Origin: Streptomyces spinosisporus
GTDB taxonomy: Bacteria > Actinomycetota > Actinomycetes > Streptomycetales > Streptomycetaceae
Length of the DNA stretch: 64,000 nt
Assembly (NCBI RefSeq): GCF_022698145.1
Contig: NZ_JALDAX010000004.1
Coordinates: 248,001 to 312,000, forward strand
Reading direction: 5' to 3'
Shown here one piece after another: positions 28,812 through 37,222 of the stretch (position 1 is the stretch's first letter; each line of letters begins with the position of its first letter). Position numbers and translations under genes: made by a program. The notes beneath the pieces were generated by a model. The model was not told the DNA's origin. It was given only the letters and a program-made list of their open reading frames with translations, and did not search any database.

Positions 28812-29023
28812 CAGGCCGCCTTCCCGTAGCGGGCACGGGTGCGCCGGACCGGCTCGACGGTGCGCGCATCGACGTACTCGGCGACCGCGCTCTCGGGGAT
28901 GCGGACCGGGCGGCCGAGCTTGACATAGCGGATACGCCGTTCGGCGATCAGACGGCGGACGAAACGCTCGCCCGTGCCGAGCATTTCGCCGGCCTCGGCC
29001 ACTGTCAGGAGGCGGTCAGCCAT
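28811..29023 (-). CDS. xis: Excisionase (Xis-like, MerR-type helix-turn-helix)
   Basis: This 70-residue protein reads RLLTVAEAGEMLGTGERFVR followed by RRIRYVKLGRPVRIPESAVA, the standard excisionase DNA-binding domain. It helps the integrase cut the element out. The stop overlaps the int start (TGATG), and the start lies in the same direction downstream of a short Xre gene. Confidence 0.92.
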   Translation of the reverse strand: MADRLLTVAEAGEMLGTGERFVRRLIAERRIRYVKLGRPVRIPESAVAEYVDARTVEPVRRTRARYGKAA

Positions 29024-29165
29024 TCGCAGTCACCTCCTGTGCGGCACGAGCAGTGCGAGGTGAGCGGGGAAGGGCAGGGGGCATTGCGGGTCGGCGCAAG
29101 GGCGAGGGGTCCTTTACTCGGGGTGGTTCGGGGCGGCAGGCCGTTCCTGCAGGCAGTGCTTGCAG

Positions 29166-29423
29166 TTACACGGCGCGGATCCCTTGGAGGAGGGCCAGGG
29201 GCGAGACCCGGAGGGCCTGGGAGAGGGCGACGAGGTCGTCGATGTCGCAGCGGCGCTGGGCGCGCTCGATACGGGACAGCATCGTGTTGGTCATCGGCCG
29301 GCCGAGAGCGCTGACGCGGGCGGCGAGCTCGCGCTGGGCGAGGCCGCGTTCGGTGCGGAGGATTTCGATGGTGCGGGCGGTCCGTATTCCGGCCGGACCT
29401 ATTTCCAGAGATCGTGCTGCCAT
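29166..29423 (-). CDS. Small Xre-family repressor of the element
   Basis: This 85-residue protein consists of a Xre helix-turn-helix: TIEILRTERGLAQRELAARV, MTNTMLSRIERAQRRCDIDD and LVALSQALRVSPLALLQGI. ATG 29423 has GGAG just upstream. A perfect inverted repeat lies 22 bp upstream of the start, so it probably represses itself and the divergent replication genes. Confidence 0.85.
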   Translation of the reverse strand: MAARSLEIGPAGIRTARTIEILRTERGLAQRELAARVSALGRPMTNTMLSRIERAQRRCDIDDLVALSQALRVSPLALLQGIRAV

Positions 29424-29444
29424 GGCTCCATTTGTAGCTTGCAT

Positions 29445-29467
29445 TCGCCGGTTTGGTTAACCGGCGA
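29445..29467. promoter_or_regulatory. Inverted-repeat operator of the element
   Basis: TCGCCGGTT-N5-AACCGGCGA is a perfect 9-bp inverted repeat just upstream of the Xre gene. A single arm, AACCGGCGA, occurs again at 29666-29674 closer to the replication gene. This fits a repressor switch between the two divergent operons. Confidence 0.65.
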
Positions 29468-29900
29468 TCGTCGGCTATGTTGCGCCCGGCGCGCGGCCGG
29501 GGCTTACTTCTGGGCTGGGCTCCGGGTATCCGGTTGACGGTGTCTTCACCAGCCCGATGACGTGCTCTGACGTGGGGTGTTGTGTTGTAGCTTGCGCTCT
29601 CAGCGGGAGTCAACGGGTTCCCGATGTGATGCTTCTGGCTTCATCTGACGGTGCATTATTTCGGCAACCGGCGATCCAGGTTTATGCTTTTGGAGATGCC
29701 TCACAGCACGCGTTCGCCGTCAGCTGTCTGATTTCCCGGCGGAATGCTGGACTTGTGCGGCATCGATGTGGCTGTCTTGGCTATACGACGCCACCAGCCC
29801 TCCCGCTGCCTTCGGACCGGGGCTGTGAGCCGCCCTCCCCGTGCATCGCCCGACAAGGGCCGACCGCACCTCCACGCCCCGACCCAGGAGCCGCCGCCCG
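29468..29900. other. Divergent control region of the element
   Basis: No gene is evident. It holds a repeated operator arm at 29666 and should contain the promoter of the replication/mobilization operon. The stretch 29550-29720 is AT-richer than its surroundings. Confidence 0.45.
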
Positions 29901-30746
29901 ATGAGCCACGACGCCCGCGAATGGGTGTGGGACCACAGCCACAGCAAAGGCACCGCCCGCATGATCCTCACCCTGATCGCAGACCGGTGCCGCGACCGGC
30001 ACTGCGTCGCATACGCGTCCGTACCGACCCTCATGAAACGCGCCAACGCCTCCCGCACCGCCGTACGCGACGCCCTGGCCAAACTGATCGCCGACGGTGA
30101 GCTGGTGCAGCTCACCGACCGCAAGGGCCCACGAGGAGAGACCTACTACTGCCTCCCGGTCGCCGCCCGATTCCTCACCGAACAAGCCCCCGAGGGGGAG
30201 CAGAATCCGACCCCTCAGGGGGATCAGATTTCGACCCCCTGGGGGTCGAAATCCGACCCTGTCACCCCCTTTGAAGGGGGGCCGGAATCCGGCCCCGGGG
30301 AACAGAATCCGGCCCCCAGGGGGTACGGATTCCGACCCGAGGGGGGTGCGGATTCCGACCCCCAGAACAGAAGAGAACCGAAGGTGAACGGTAAGAGCAG
30401 CAGCAGCTCTGCCCCGCTCATCTCCGCCGCCGAGTGGCAGATCGACGACGACGCCCGTGCCTGGCTGCGGCACCACGGCCACCTCGACCGACTTGGCGAG
30501 CACGCCCTGCACGCCGCCGACGAGAAGTGGCGCACCTACCGGGCCACCTGGGCGCCCCGCACCGCCGCCGCATGGGCCACCGACTGGCGCGCGTGGATCG
30601 CCCGCGAACACACCCCCACCCCTGGCCGCCCAAACCTCTACGCCCTGCCCGGCGGCACCCCCGCCCCGGCCACCGGCATGACGCGCACCGAGGCACACAT
30701 GGCCGCCCTGCTCGCCGCCCTCGACGAACCGACCGGAACGGAGTAA
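29901..30746 (+). CDS. Replication-initiator-like protein with winged helix-turn-helix
   Basis: This 281-residue protein has an N-terminal winged helix domain (HTH_36 type, residues 10-95: TARMILTLIADRCRDRHCVA, VPTLMKRANASRTAVRDALA, DGELVQLTDRKGPRGETYY), a low-complexity middle (about 105-165) and a helical C-terminal domain (WQIDDDARAWLRHHGHLDRL, WRTYRATWAPRTAAAWATDW). This layout is that of replication initiators of actinomycete integrative elements and phages. The middle part coincides with an array of DNA repeats (30209-30363), possibly the origin. ATG 29901 has GGAG upstream. The next gene follows after 7 bp. Confidence 0.75.
   Translation: MSHDAREWVWDHSHSKGTARMILTLIADRCRDRHCVAYASVPTLMKRANASRTAVRDALAKLIADGELVQLTDRKGPRGETYYCLPVAARFLTEQAPEGEQNPTPQGDQISTPWGSKSDPVTPFEGGPESGPGEQNPAPRGYGFRPEGGADSDPQNRREPKVNGKSSSSSAPLISAAEWQIDDDARAWLRHHGHLDRLGEHALHAADEKWRTYRATWAPRTAAAWATDWRAWIAREHTPTPGRPNLYALPGGTPAPATGMTRTEAHMAALLAALDEPTGTE
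30209..30363. repeat. Iteron-like repeats inside the replication gene
   Basis: The unit RATTYCGRCCC (AATCCGACCCC and variants, both orientations) appears about seven times within 155 bp. Two copies form a perfect palindrome, GATTTCGACCCCC-T-GGGGGTCGAAATC, at 30227-30253. Iterons within the rep gene are common origins of replication in plasmid-like elements; the function is inferred. Confidence 0.7.
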
Positions 30747-30753
30747 CCCGCCT

Positions 30754-31443
30754 TTGGACCGACGCGAAGCCGCCGCCGTCCTCGCCTACATCGGCCGCCT
30801 CGACCCCCGCACCATCCGCACCGGCACGGCCGAAGCCCGTGACCAGATCGCTCAGTGGCAGGAACTGCTCGACGACATACCCTTCGCCACCGACCACGGC
30901 TGGGACGTCCGCCAGGCGGTGCGGACTCACGTCCTCGACTCGCCGTACCCGATCCTGCCCGTGGACATCGCCCGCAGATGGCGTGCCCACCGACGCAACC
31001 GGCTCGACCGGCATACCGACCCCACTCCAGCCGCCGACCCAGATGATCCCGTCGCCTGGCGTGCCGAGCTGCTCCGCTCCCGCAACGCTGTCGCGACCGG
31101 CAGGGCCGCGCCGTCGACGCACCGGCAGATCACCGGCGGTGGCCAGCCTCGCGACGTCGAGGAGCGCCCGCGCGGGATCGGATCGTGCATCCCACCATCC
31201 GTACGCGCCGAGCTGGCCCGCTACCGCCCGACCCGCGCCGCGTGCGAGGCCGCCGTCGCCGACGGCGTCCCCGATGCGCTCGGTGTCCGGTGCGACTGGT
31301 GCCATGCACCCGTGGGCTCCCCGTGCCGTCAACGCAGGCCGAGCCCTGACGGAACCGTCCGGGGCAACGCCGTACGTGCGACGCCCCACCCGTCCCGCGT
31401 CGACCTCGCCACTGCCCGGACGGACCGAGACCGAGTCACGTGA
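30754..31443 (+). CDS. Zinc-finger protein of the element, replication-associated
   Basis: This 229-residue protein starts at TTG 30754, 7 bp after the replication gene. The N-terminal half is helical (AAAVLAYIGRLDPRTIRTGT, IARRWRAHRRNRLDRHTD). The C-terminal part has a metal-binding pattern CDWCHAPVGSPC followed about 40 residues later by HPSRVD, a signature common in actinobacterial phage and integrative-element proteins. Its biochemical role is not known; the tight spacing ties it to replication or its control. Confidence 0.7.
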   Translation: MDRREAAAVLAYIGRLDPRTIRTGTAEARDQIAQWQELLDDIPFATDHGWDVRQAVRTHVLDSPYPILPVDIARRWRAHRRNRLDRHTDPTPAADPDDPVAWRAELLRSRNAVATGRAAPSTHRQITGGGQPRDVEERPRGIGSCIPPSVRAELARYRPTRAACEAAVADGVPDALGVRCDWCHAPVGSPCRQRRPSPDGTVRGNAVRATPHPSRVDLATARTDRDRVT

Positions 31444-31493
31444 CGCGGTCCGGCTTCGCTCCTCGCGGCGGCCGTGTGGGACTACGAGCGTCG

Positions 31494-31803
31494 GTCCCCG
31501 AACCGGTCGTACACAGTTCCGACGAGCACTTCGGGGACCGCGTCTCGGGGACCGTGCCGACCGCCCCCGGGGACCGGTCCCCTCTGAATCCGCAGCTCAG
31601 AGCGCCTTTGAGTCGGTCCCGGAGCGTCCCCCGAAATGGGGACCGTCCCCGCAGCAGCCCCTTCGGTCCCCTCGGGGACGGGGACCGTGCAGTGGAAGGG
31701 GACGGTCCCCGTGACGACGCGTCAGGGGGACGGTCCCCGATGAGCGTCGCGTCGCCGTCCCCAAGCGTCTGGGGACCGTGCACACCGCAACGCTTCGGGG
31801 ACC
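31494..31803. repeat. Dense GGGGAC/GTCCCC repeat array, noncoding
   Basis: In about 310 bp the hexamer GGGGAC or its complement occurs roughly 18 times, often as GGGGACCG and as facing pairs such as GGGGACCGTCCCC or GGGGACGGTCCCC. It lies between the replication and mobilization genes. No credible gene spans it. Arrays of this kind serve as origins, plasmid cis-acting transfer loci or oriT regions. The stretch 31804-31956 beyond it is also without a gene. Confidence 0.75.
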
Positions 31804-31956
31804 CCCTTGCTCTCCTCACAACGACAGCCCCACCCCTGACGGCGTCCGCCGTAATTCCCACCACCCTCGAATCGCCCCAGCCGCTGGCCTCACCTGCCTC
31901 GTTCGGCGCCTCGGCGACTCAGCTCCCCTACCAATCACGCCCCCGGAGAACCACAC

Positions 31957-32571
31957 GTGCACGACCGAGACCACGAACACACCAATCAGCAGGAGACCAC
32001 CGTCGCCCCAGACAACCGCGCAGCAAGTTGTACCGGGAGCAATGCTCCCGGGATTCCCGCCCCAGGGGTGGCGGGAACAGCCCGACGCCAGGGGGCACCG
32101 GAGCCTCAGGCTGCGACCGAGGGCGGACCGCAGCAGGGAGGGGAAAGACTGGCCGAGTCCGTCTCGAAGCGACGTCAGCGCACCCGTCAGCCGACGTCAC
32201 GCAAGCGTCTGCACCAGCCCAGCTGCCGCATGAACGACGCCGAGTTCCAGCGATTCACCGAAGCAGCCGCCCACTGCCAGATGTCCAACGCCGCCTTCCT
32301 CGCCTACGCCGTCGACAAGGCCGCCCGCGACCTGACCCGCACCGCCGCCGAGATCGCCACCGAACGCCAGGTCATCGACGAGCTGTTCGCCGCCCGCCGA
32401 CACCTCGGCCGCATCCACGGCCTGTTCAACCAGATCGCCAAGGCCCTCAACTCCGGCGCCGACGCACCCCATCTGGACACCGGTGCCAAGGCCGTGCGCA
32501 GCGCCGCCCGCCGCATGGAGGACGCCGCCGATGCCCTGCTCGCCCACCGCGACGGCGGTGCCGCTGAGTGA
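31957..32571 (+). CDS. MobC-like mobilization protein
   Basis: This 204-residue protein has a disordered, Gln/Arg-rich N-terminus (1-85) and a C-terminal MobC-type domain: FQRFTEAAAHCQMSNAAFLA, ELFAARRHLGRIHGLFNQIA and KALNSGADAPH. MobC proteins help the relaxase open the DNA at oriT. GTG 31957 has GGAGAACC upstream, and the end overlaps the relaxase start by GTGA. This gene order (mobC-relaxase) is standard for mobilizable elements. Confidence 0.83.
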   Translation: MHDRDHEHTNQQETTVAPDNRAASCTGSNAPGIPAPGVAGTARRQGAPEPQAATEGGPQQGGERLAESVSKRRQRTRQPTSRKRLHQPSCRMNDAEFQRFTEAAAHCQMSNAAFLAYAVDKAARDLTRTAAEIATERQVIDELFAARRHLGRIHGLFNQIAKALNSGADAPHLDTGAKAVRSAARRMEDAADALLAHRDGGAAE

Positions 32572-34280
32572 TCCCCAGCATCCACGACCGCGGCAGCGAG
32601 ACGATCGGGCTCATCAACTACCTCTACGGCCCCGGCACTGCAGAGGAGCACATCGACCCGCACCTGGTGGCCGCCTTCGACCCGCTCACCCCCGACCCCG
32701 GCCGCGACCCGAAGGCCACCCACGAACAGCTCCAGCGCCTGCTCGACCAGCCCGTCAACGTCCTGCCCGCCGGCAAGCGCCCCGAGAAGCACGTATGGCA
32801 CCTGTCCGTGCGGGCCGCCCCGGAGGACCCGGTCCTGTCCGACGAGGACTGGACGGCCATCGCCCGCCGCATGGTCGCCGCCACCGGCATCGCCCCCGAC
32901 GGCGACGAGCAAGCCTGCCGGTGGGCAGCCGTCCGGCACGCCGACGATCACATCCACATCATCGCCACCCTGGTCCGCGACGACGGCCGCCGCCCTCGCC
33001 TGCACAACGAGGCCCGCCGCGCCCAGGCCGAATGCCGCCGCATCGAAGTCGACTACGACCTGCGCCGCGTCGCATCCGGGGACGGCACCGCCGCCAAGCC
33101 TCCCACCAGCGCCGAACGCCACAAGGCGAAGCGAGAAGGCAGGGAGCAGGCGGCACGCGAGGAGCTACGGGAGACCGTACGGCGGGCAGTGGCGGGAGCC
33201 ATGAGCGAGGAGGAGTTCTTCGACCGGCTGGCTGCCGCCGGCCTGCTGATCCACAAGCGCGTCGCACCCTCCGGCGACCTGCTCGGCTACAAGGTCGCCC
33301 TCCCGGACAACCGCAACGGCAAGCAGGAGCCGGTGTTCTACGCAGGCTCCACCCTCGCCCCCGACCTGTCCCTGCCCCGCATCCGCAAACGCTTCTCCGA
33401 CGGCCCTCCGAGTCAGGGCACGGACACCCCCTCCGCCGAAGCCCCGAGCGGCCCCGCGACAGCGCGGCGCCGGACGGCCACGGCCGTGTGGCAGACGGTG
33501 CTGGTCCTCGACGACGGTGAGGACGCCCAGGTGGCCGCGCACATCGCGGCGACTGGGGAGGTCCTGGACGCACTCGCCAAGACCTCCGCCGCCCACACCC
33601 GCGCCGAACTGCGCGAGGCCGCCTTCGCGTTCGAGCGGGCCACCCGCTCCCACATCAAAGCCGAGCGCGGACACGACCAGGCCCTGCGCCAGGCCGCCCG
33701 CGACCTCATCCACAGCGGACCCGCGCTCGGACGCGGAGAAGACGGCGCCACCACCGCGATGGCCATCGACATGCTGTTCTTCCTCGTGACCGCCGCCGCC
33801 CACTGGCACGCGAAGAAGGACCACGCCCAGCAGGCAGCCGCCGCCCACCAGGCCGCAGAACACCTGCGCGCCGCCTACCGGGCCGCCGCCGACCTCCCGC
33901 TGGGAGTGCTGTACCAGCGGGGCCGACGCCTGCCCCAGTCCCTGCGCCAACAGCAGGCCACCTGCCTTCGGGCGGCCGTGCCGGAGCTGGCCGAGCAGAT
34001 CCTGGCCGAGCCGGGCTGGCCCGCCCTGGCGGCCACCCTCGCCGATACCGCAAGGGCCGGCCACGACCCGGCCGCGCTGCTGACGGAGGCCGCCGGACGG
34101 CGGGAGCTGGGCACCGCCGACTCGATCAGTGACGTGCTGGTGTGGCGGCTGCGCCGCATGGCCGACCTGCCCGCCGACGCCACCCAGATGCCCGACCACA
34201 CTCCCACCGCGGCCAGGGGCGGCGGGCGTTCCGTCTCGCCCGCCCCGAGCCGAGACGACCGGCCCCGCAAGACGCGGTAA
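32568..34280 (+). CDS. Relaxase / mobilization nuclease
   Basis: This 570-residue protein starts MIPSIHDRGSETIGLINYLY and contains the HUH metal motif in VRHADDHIHIIATL (about residues 124-137), typical of MobA/VirD2-type relaxases that nick oriT and lead the strand into a recipient. The middle region (200-290) reads EEEFFDRLAAAGLLIHKRV, often seen in these proteins, and the C-terminal half is helical and Arg-rich. It is coupled to mobC by GTGA. The translocation ATPase is missing from the element, so transfer would need a helper. Confidence 0.9.
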   Translation: MIPSIHDRGSETIGLINYLYGPGTAEEHIDPHLVAAFDPLTPDPGRDPKATHEQLQRLLDQPVNVLPAGKRPEKHVWHLSVRAAPEDPVLSDEDWTAIARRMVAATGIAPDGDEQACRWAAVRHADDHIHIIATLVRDDGRRPRLHNEARRAQAECRRIEVDYDLRRVASGDGTAAKPPTSAERHKAKREGREQAAREELRETVRRAVAGAMSEEEFFDRLAAAGLLIHKRVAPSGDLLGYKVALPDNRNGKQEPVFYAGSTLAPDLSLPRIRKRFSDGPPSQGTDTPSAEAPSGPATARRRTATAVWQTVLVLDDGEDAQVAAHIAATGEVLDALAKTSAAHTRAELREAAFAFERATRSHIKAERGHDQALRQAARDLIHSGPALGRGEDGATTAMAIDMLFFLVTAAAHWHAKKDHAQQAAAAHQAAEHLRAAYRAAADLPLGVLYQRGRRLPQSLRQQQATCLRAAVPELAEQILAEPGWPALAATLADTARAGHDPAALLTEAAGRRELGTADSISDVLVWRLRRMADLPADATQMPDHTPTAARGGGRSVSPAPSRDDRPRKTR

Positions 34281-34302
34281 TGCGGTGCATATGCCGGGAA
34301 GG

Positions 34303-34641
34303 TCAGCAGGCAGCCTGGAGGCGCATCTCTTCCTCGATGGCACGGGCGATTTCTGGCCACGGTGCGCGCAGCGCACCGACGAGCGACCAGTAGCCGTACA
34401 TGTCCCGGAGCAGAGCACCGACGCCAAGGCGTGCGGCATCTCGGTCGATGACGCCTATGACACGCCGGGTGGTTCCTCCCGCTCCTCGGGCAGCTGGGGT
34501 GATCCCGTTTCCGAGGAGGATCGTGGTCGTACGAATGTCATCCAGCGTGGCCGGCGGCGCAGTCCCGGCGATGCTGCCGTAGATCAGTTGGTGCCAGCGT
34601 TCCTGAGTGCGGGCCCGTGCCTCGGTGGTCGGCTCGGTCAC
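34303..34641 (-). CDS. Hypothetical protein at the end of the WbqC operon
   Basis: This 112-residue protein starts at GTG 34641, overlapping the stop of the WbqC-like gene (GTGA). It has helical segments (RTQERWHQLIYGSIAG, ALLRDMYGYWSLVGAL, PEIARAIEEEMRLQAAC) and no known domain. It is the last gene of a four-gene operon and seems specific to this cluster. I cannot assign a function. Confidence 0.65.
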   Translation of the reverse strand: MTEPTTEARARTQERWHQLIYGSIAGTAPPATLDDIRTTTILLGNGITPAARGAGGTTRRVIGVIDRDAARLGVGALLRDMYGYWSLVGALRAPWPEIARAIEEEMRLQAAC

Positions 34642-35432
34642 ACGTGGGCTCCCGGATCGTGAGCTTCTCGCTGGGCGGCCAGGTGTTCCGCCAGTGCATC
34701 GGGCCCGATCTTGCCCAGGGCCCACAGGCTGCTGGATCGGCGAGCCCACCGCCAGAGTGGGTCATCCACAGGAGTGTGGAAGGGCAGCACGGGAATGCCG
34801 TGGGCGTCGAAGGGGCTGGCGTCGAGGTAACGCAGACCACCAGTGCCGCACAGATAGTGGGTACTGCCGGTGGCGGCCGCAAGGTCGACGAGGCGTTCGG
34901 AGCGGCCTTGCCGGGTCGGGATCTCACTGCTGTCCCGCACCTTCCCCGCCCAACCGACAACCCTGAGCAGGGCGACCGTCGATGCCCTCGCAAGGTCGGC
35001 CACACGGTCCGAGTCGTCGAGCGCGTCCACGACCTCGGACACAGCACCCCAGTAAGGGCTGCGGCCGTAGTACTGGCGGACAAGCAGCCGGATCGTCCGG
35101 CGTGAGCGACGCGGATCAACGAGCCGCGCCTGGCTTATCAGCGTCGGGCGCCCGTGGGGAAGGTGCGTCGGGAGCGTGAGCCACTGCTGCCGGGCGGGAT
35201 CGTCCAAGGCGGCGAGACGGGCACGGTGCTGGTAGTCGCGCCGCGCGAACTGCACGTCGTCCAGGACGATCCACTGGTCGGCGGAGAACAGCTTGGCCAG
35301 GGTGGACAGCCGGGGGAACAGGTTCGGTTGGTGGATCGCGCACAGCCCACCCGACGCATCGGCGCTGGGCGGATCAACTACTGATGAGGCGGCTGTCGAA
35401 GCCTGCGCCCAAGAGGCGCTCGTAAGCGTCAT
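34638..35432 (-). CDS. WbqC-like protein
   Basis: This 264-residue protein matches the WbqC family: CAIHQPNLFPRLSTLAKLFS, DQWIVLDDVQFARRDYQHRA, and later DLAAATGSTHYLCGTGGLRY. The family occurs in O-antigen and glycan gene clusters and is thought to act in amino-acid or acyl modification of sugars, but its chemistry is poorly defined. ATG 35432 overlaps the previous gene by 59 bp and leaves about 30 extra residues before the conserved start; no better start codon exists. It is encoded in an operon with YdcF-like and Xre-TPR proteins. Confidence 0.83.
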   Translation of the reverse strand: MTLTSASWAQASTAASSVVDPPSADASGGLCAIHQPNLFPRLSTLAKLFSADQWIVLDDVQFARRDYQHRARLAALDDPARQQWLTLPTHLPHGRPTLISQARLVDPRRSRRTIRLLVRQYYGRSPYWGAVSEVVDALDDSDRVADLARASTVALLRVVGWAGKVRDSSEIPTRQGRSERLVDLAAATGSTHYLCGTGGLRYLDASPFDAHGIPVLPFHTPVDDPLWRWARRSSSLWALGKIGPDALAEHLAAQREAHDPGAHV

Positions 35433-36063
35433 GCACATCCCCCGGTACGTCCTGCTCGACGGCGAAGCCGAGCTTCGGGTACTCGATCACCCGCTGCAGA
35501 TCCCCGACGAGCATGTCGACGACGAGCTTCTCGTCGCCGATCGACTTGATGTAGTCGTCCAACTCCAGCGGCTCCGATGCACAGACGACGTCCGCCTCGG
35601 GCCACAGCTTGCGGCAGGTGGCATAGGAGCGACGCTCCATGTACGGCTTGGAGATCAGCAGCAGCGACTCGACCGCGATGCCGGCCTCGGACAGCAACTC
35701 CCTTGAGAACGTGATGTTCTGGCCGGTGTTCGCGGCCTTCGGTTCCACGAGGATCGCCTTGTCCGGGACACCCAGGCTCAGCGCATGCTCGCGGTAGTGA
35801 ACGGCCTCGCCTCGTGGGAAGCGGGCGCGGGTGGTGGGGCTGTTGCCGCCGCTGAACACCACGACCGGGAAAAGGCCGGCACTGTAGAGGTCAGCCGCTG
35901 CTGTAGCGACGCCCAGATCGTGGCTGCCCAGACCGATCGCCGCGGAGCAGGGCCGCCGCTCGTGGCCCATCTGGTGGTAGTTCCAGATCAACGTCGCGTC
36001 GTGGAACTGCTCGTCGGTGATCTGGCGCTGCTGGTGCTGCGGCACTGGCACTCCCTGGTTCAT
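35374..36063 (-). CDS. YdcF/ElyC family (DUF218) protein
   Basis: This 229-residue protein has the YdcF Rossmann-like pattern: SAAIGLGSHDLGVATAAADL, FPVVVFSGGNSPTTRARFPR, EPKAANTGQNITFSRELL and LLLISKPYMERRSYATCRK. Related proteins bind S-adenosylmethionine or act in envelope carbohydrate metabolism; no membrane helix is present here, so this one is cytoplasmic. Its start overlaps the stop of the Xre-TPR gene (ATGA), and it is co-transcribed with the WbqC-like gene. Confidence 0.85.
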   Translation of the reverse strand: MNQGVPVPQHQQRQITDEQFHDATLIWNYHQMGHERRPCSAAIGLGSHDLGVATAAADLYSAGLFPVVVFSGGNSPTTRARFPRGEAVHYREHALSLGVPDKAILVEPKAANTGQNITFSRELLSEAGIAVESLLLISKPYMERRSYATCRKLWPEADVVCASEPLELDDYIKSIGDEKLVVDMLVGDLQRVIEYPKLGFAVEQDVPGDVHDAYERLLGAGFDSRLISS

Positions 36064-37103
36064 CCTTGCTGGCCCTTTCGGATGCCCTCGATGCTGCGCA
36101 GCTGGTGGCTCAGCCCGTACTGGCGGGCCACCTGTGCCGCCTGGTCGAGGACGGACAGCCCATCATTCCGGGTCGCCGCATCCGACAGAAGGATGTGCCC
36201 GTACGCGGTGTCCAACCGCACTCGCTGCATGGGGGAGTCGACCGTGCCGGTGGTGCGTGCGATGTCGATGTAGTGCAGAGCCTGGTCCAGGTGGCCGGCA
36301 CCCCGGTGAGCCAGGGCCAGCTTCTGGTGCGCGACCGACCAGTCCTCCGGCTCGCCCAGCGTCTCGAACTCGCGGGTGGCGGCGGCCATGACTTCGGTGG
36401 CGTACGTGTTGTTGCCCTCCTTGCTGAGCGCCGTGCCCACCCAAAGGCGGGCACGGGCGCGATCCCGAGGGCTCAACCGCTCGTCGGTAGCGAGTAGTTC
36501 GTAGCTGTGAGCGGAGGCTTCGAGCTGGCCGGACATCTCTTGGACGACGGCGAGGGACAGCTCGATCTGCGCCACCCGGCGCGGGATGTCCAGTTCGGAG
36601 AACATGCCGCGCGCGGTCAGGTACGACTGGCGGGCGGAGAGCGGGCCGAGGATCGCCCCCTGATCCCGTTGGACATCGCCGAGTAGGACAAGCGAACGCC
36701 CGTACAGATACAGGCCCTTGTCGTCCAGGCGGTGCGGGTCGTGGCCGACCAGCCGACGGTTCAACAGCGTCGAGGCGAAGGAGAAATCCTGGCGACTGAC
36801 GCAGACCACGGCGCGCTCGATGTCCTCGGTCCAGGTCTCGTAGTCCGCCGGTCGCCCGCTCTTACGGTCAGGGAACAACACCGCCTCGAACCGAGCATGC
36901 GCGGCGGAGTCGGCACGGGCGAGCGCGGTGTCCAGGATGGCCTGGGTGTCGGGACGGGGCTGGGTCTCGGCACCGAGGCTTTCCCACTTGGCCACCGTGC
37001 GCAGGGCGACCCCCAGGTGCTCGGCGAAGGCGCGGGTGCTCATGCGCAGCGCGGCGCGCAGGGCGCTCGCCTCCCGGCCCGTCCACTGCTGCACGCTGAC
37101 CAT
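36060..37103 (-). CDS. Xre-family regulator with TPR-like C-terminal domain
   Basis: This 347-residue protein has an N-terminal helix-turn-helix (LRAALRMSTRAFAEHLGVAL, RTVAKWESLG) and a long all-helical C-terminus with TPR-like repeats (ARSYLTARGMF-type helices, LASAHSYELLA-type, AHQKLALAHRGAGHLDQALH). Such proteins are common Streptomyces regulators that sense a peptide or partner protein. ATG 37103 is preferred over an upstream start. It heads the left operon and faces the right operon at 37223, so it likely controls both arms. Confidence 0.85.
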   Translation of the reverse strand: MVSVQQWTGREASALRAALRMSTRAFAEHLGVALRTVAKWESLGAETQPRPDTQAILDTALARADSAAHARFEAVLFPDRKSGRPADYETWTEDIERAVVCVSRQDFSFASTLLNRRLVGHDPHRLDDKGLYLYGRSLVLLGDVQRDQGAILGPLSARQSYLTARGMFSELDIPRRVAQIELSLAVVQEMSGQLEASAHSYELLATDERLSPRDRARARLWVGTALSKEGNNTYATEVMAAATREFETLGEPEDWSVAHQKLALAHRGAGHLDQALHYIDIARTTGTVDSPMQRVRLDTAYGHILLSDAATRNDGLSVLDQAAQVARQYGLSHQLRSIEGIRKGQQG

Positions 37104-37222
37104 TGCTGACCTCCCTCCGTCATGTATGGAAGCACCCTCCGTGACCACGAGGGGCGGGAAGTGCAACGGAAGTACAACAGCAGGTCATTTCGAGGCCGTT
37201 GGCGCAGCCCGACGCTGTGGAC

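Larger units (their letters stand above)
25227..34280. mobile_element. Integrative mobilizable element at tRNA-Gly (right end uncertain)
   Basis: Next to the 3' end of tRNA-Gly lie, in order, an ImmA/IrrE-type regulator, an unknown gene, a tyrosine integrase, an excisionase, an Xre repressor, a replication-type protein, a zinc-finger protein, a MobC-like protein and a relaxase. This is the core of an actinomycete integrative element. There is no FtsK/TraB-type DNA translocase, so it should be mobilizable rather than self-transferring. I could not find a second copy of the tRNA 3' end, so the right border is not fixed; the cluster at 34.3-39.6 kb may be cargo. The extent given covers only genes I can tie to the element. 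Confidence 0.75.

Noticed and set aside
29557-29904. 115-codon plus-strand frame upstream of the replication gene
   Set aside because: No ribosome site or motif; it covers the control region with operator repeats.
31436-32567. Frames across the GGGGAC repeat array on both strands
   Set aside because: Their sequence is Ser/Pro/Arg low complexity dictated by the repeats and no ribosome site or motif supports them; the mobC frame begins after the array.
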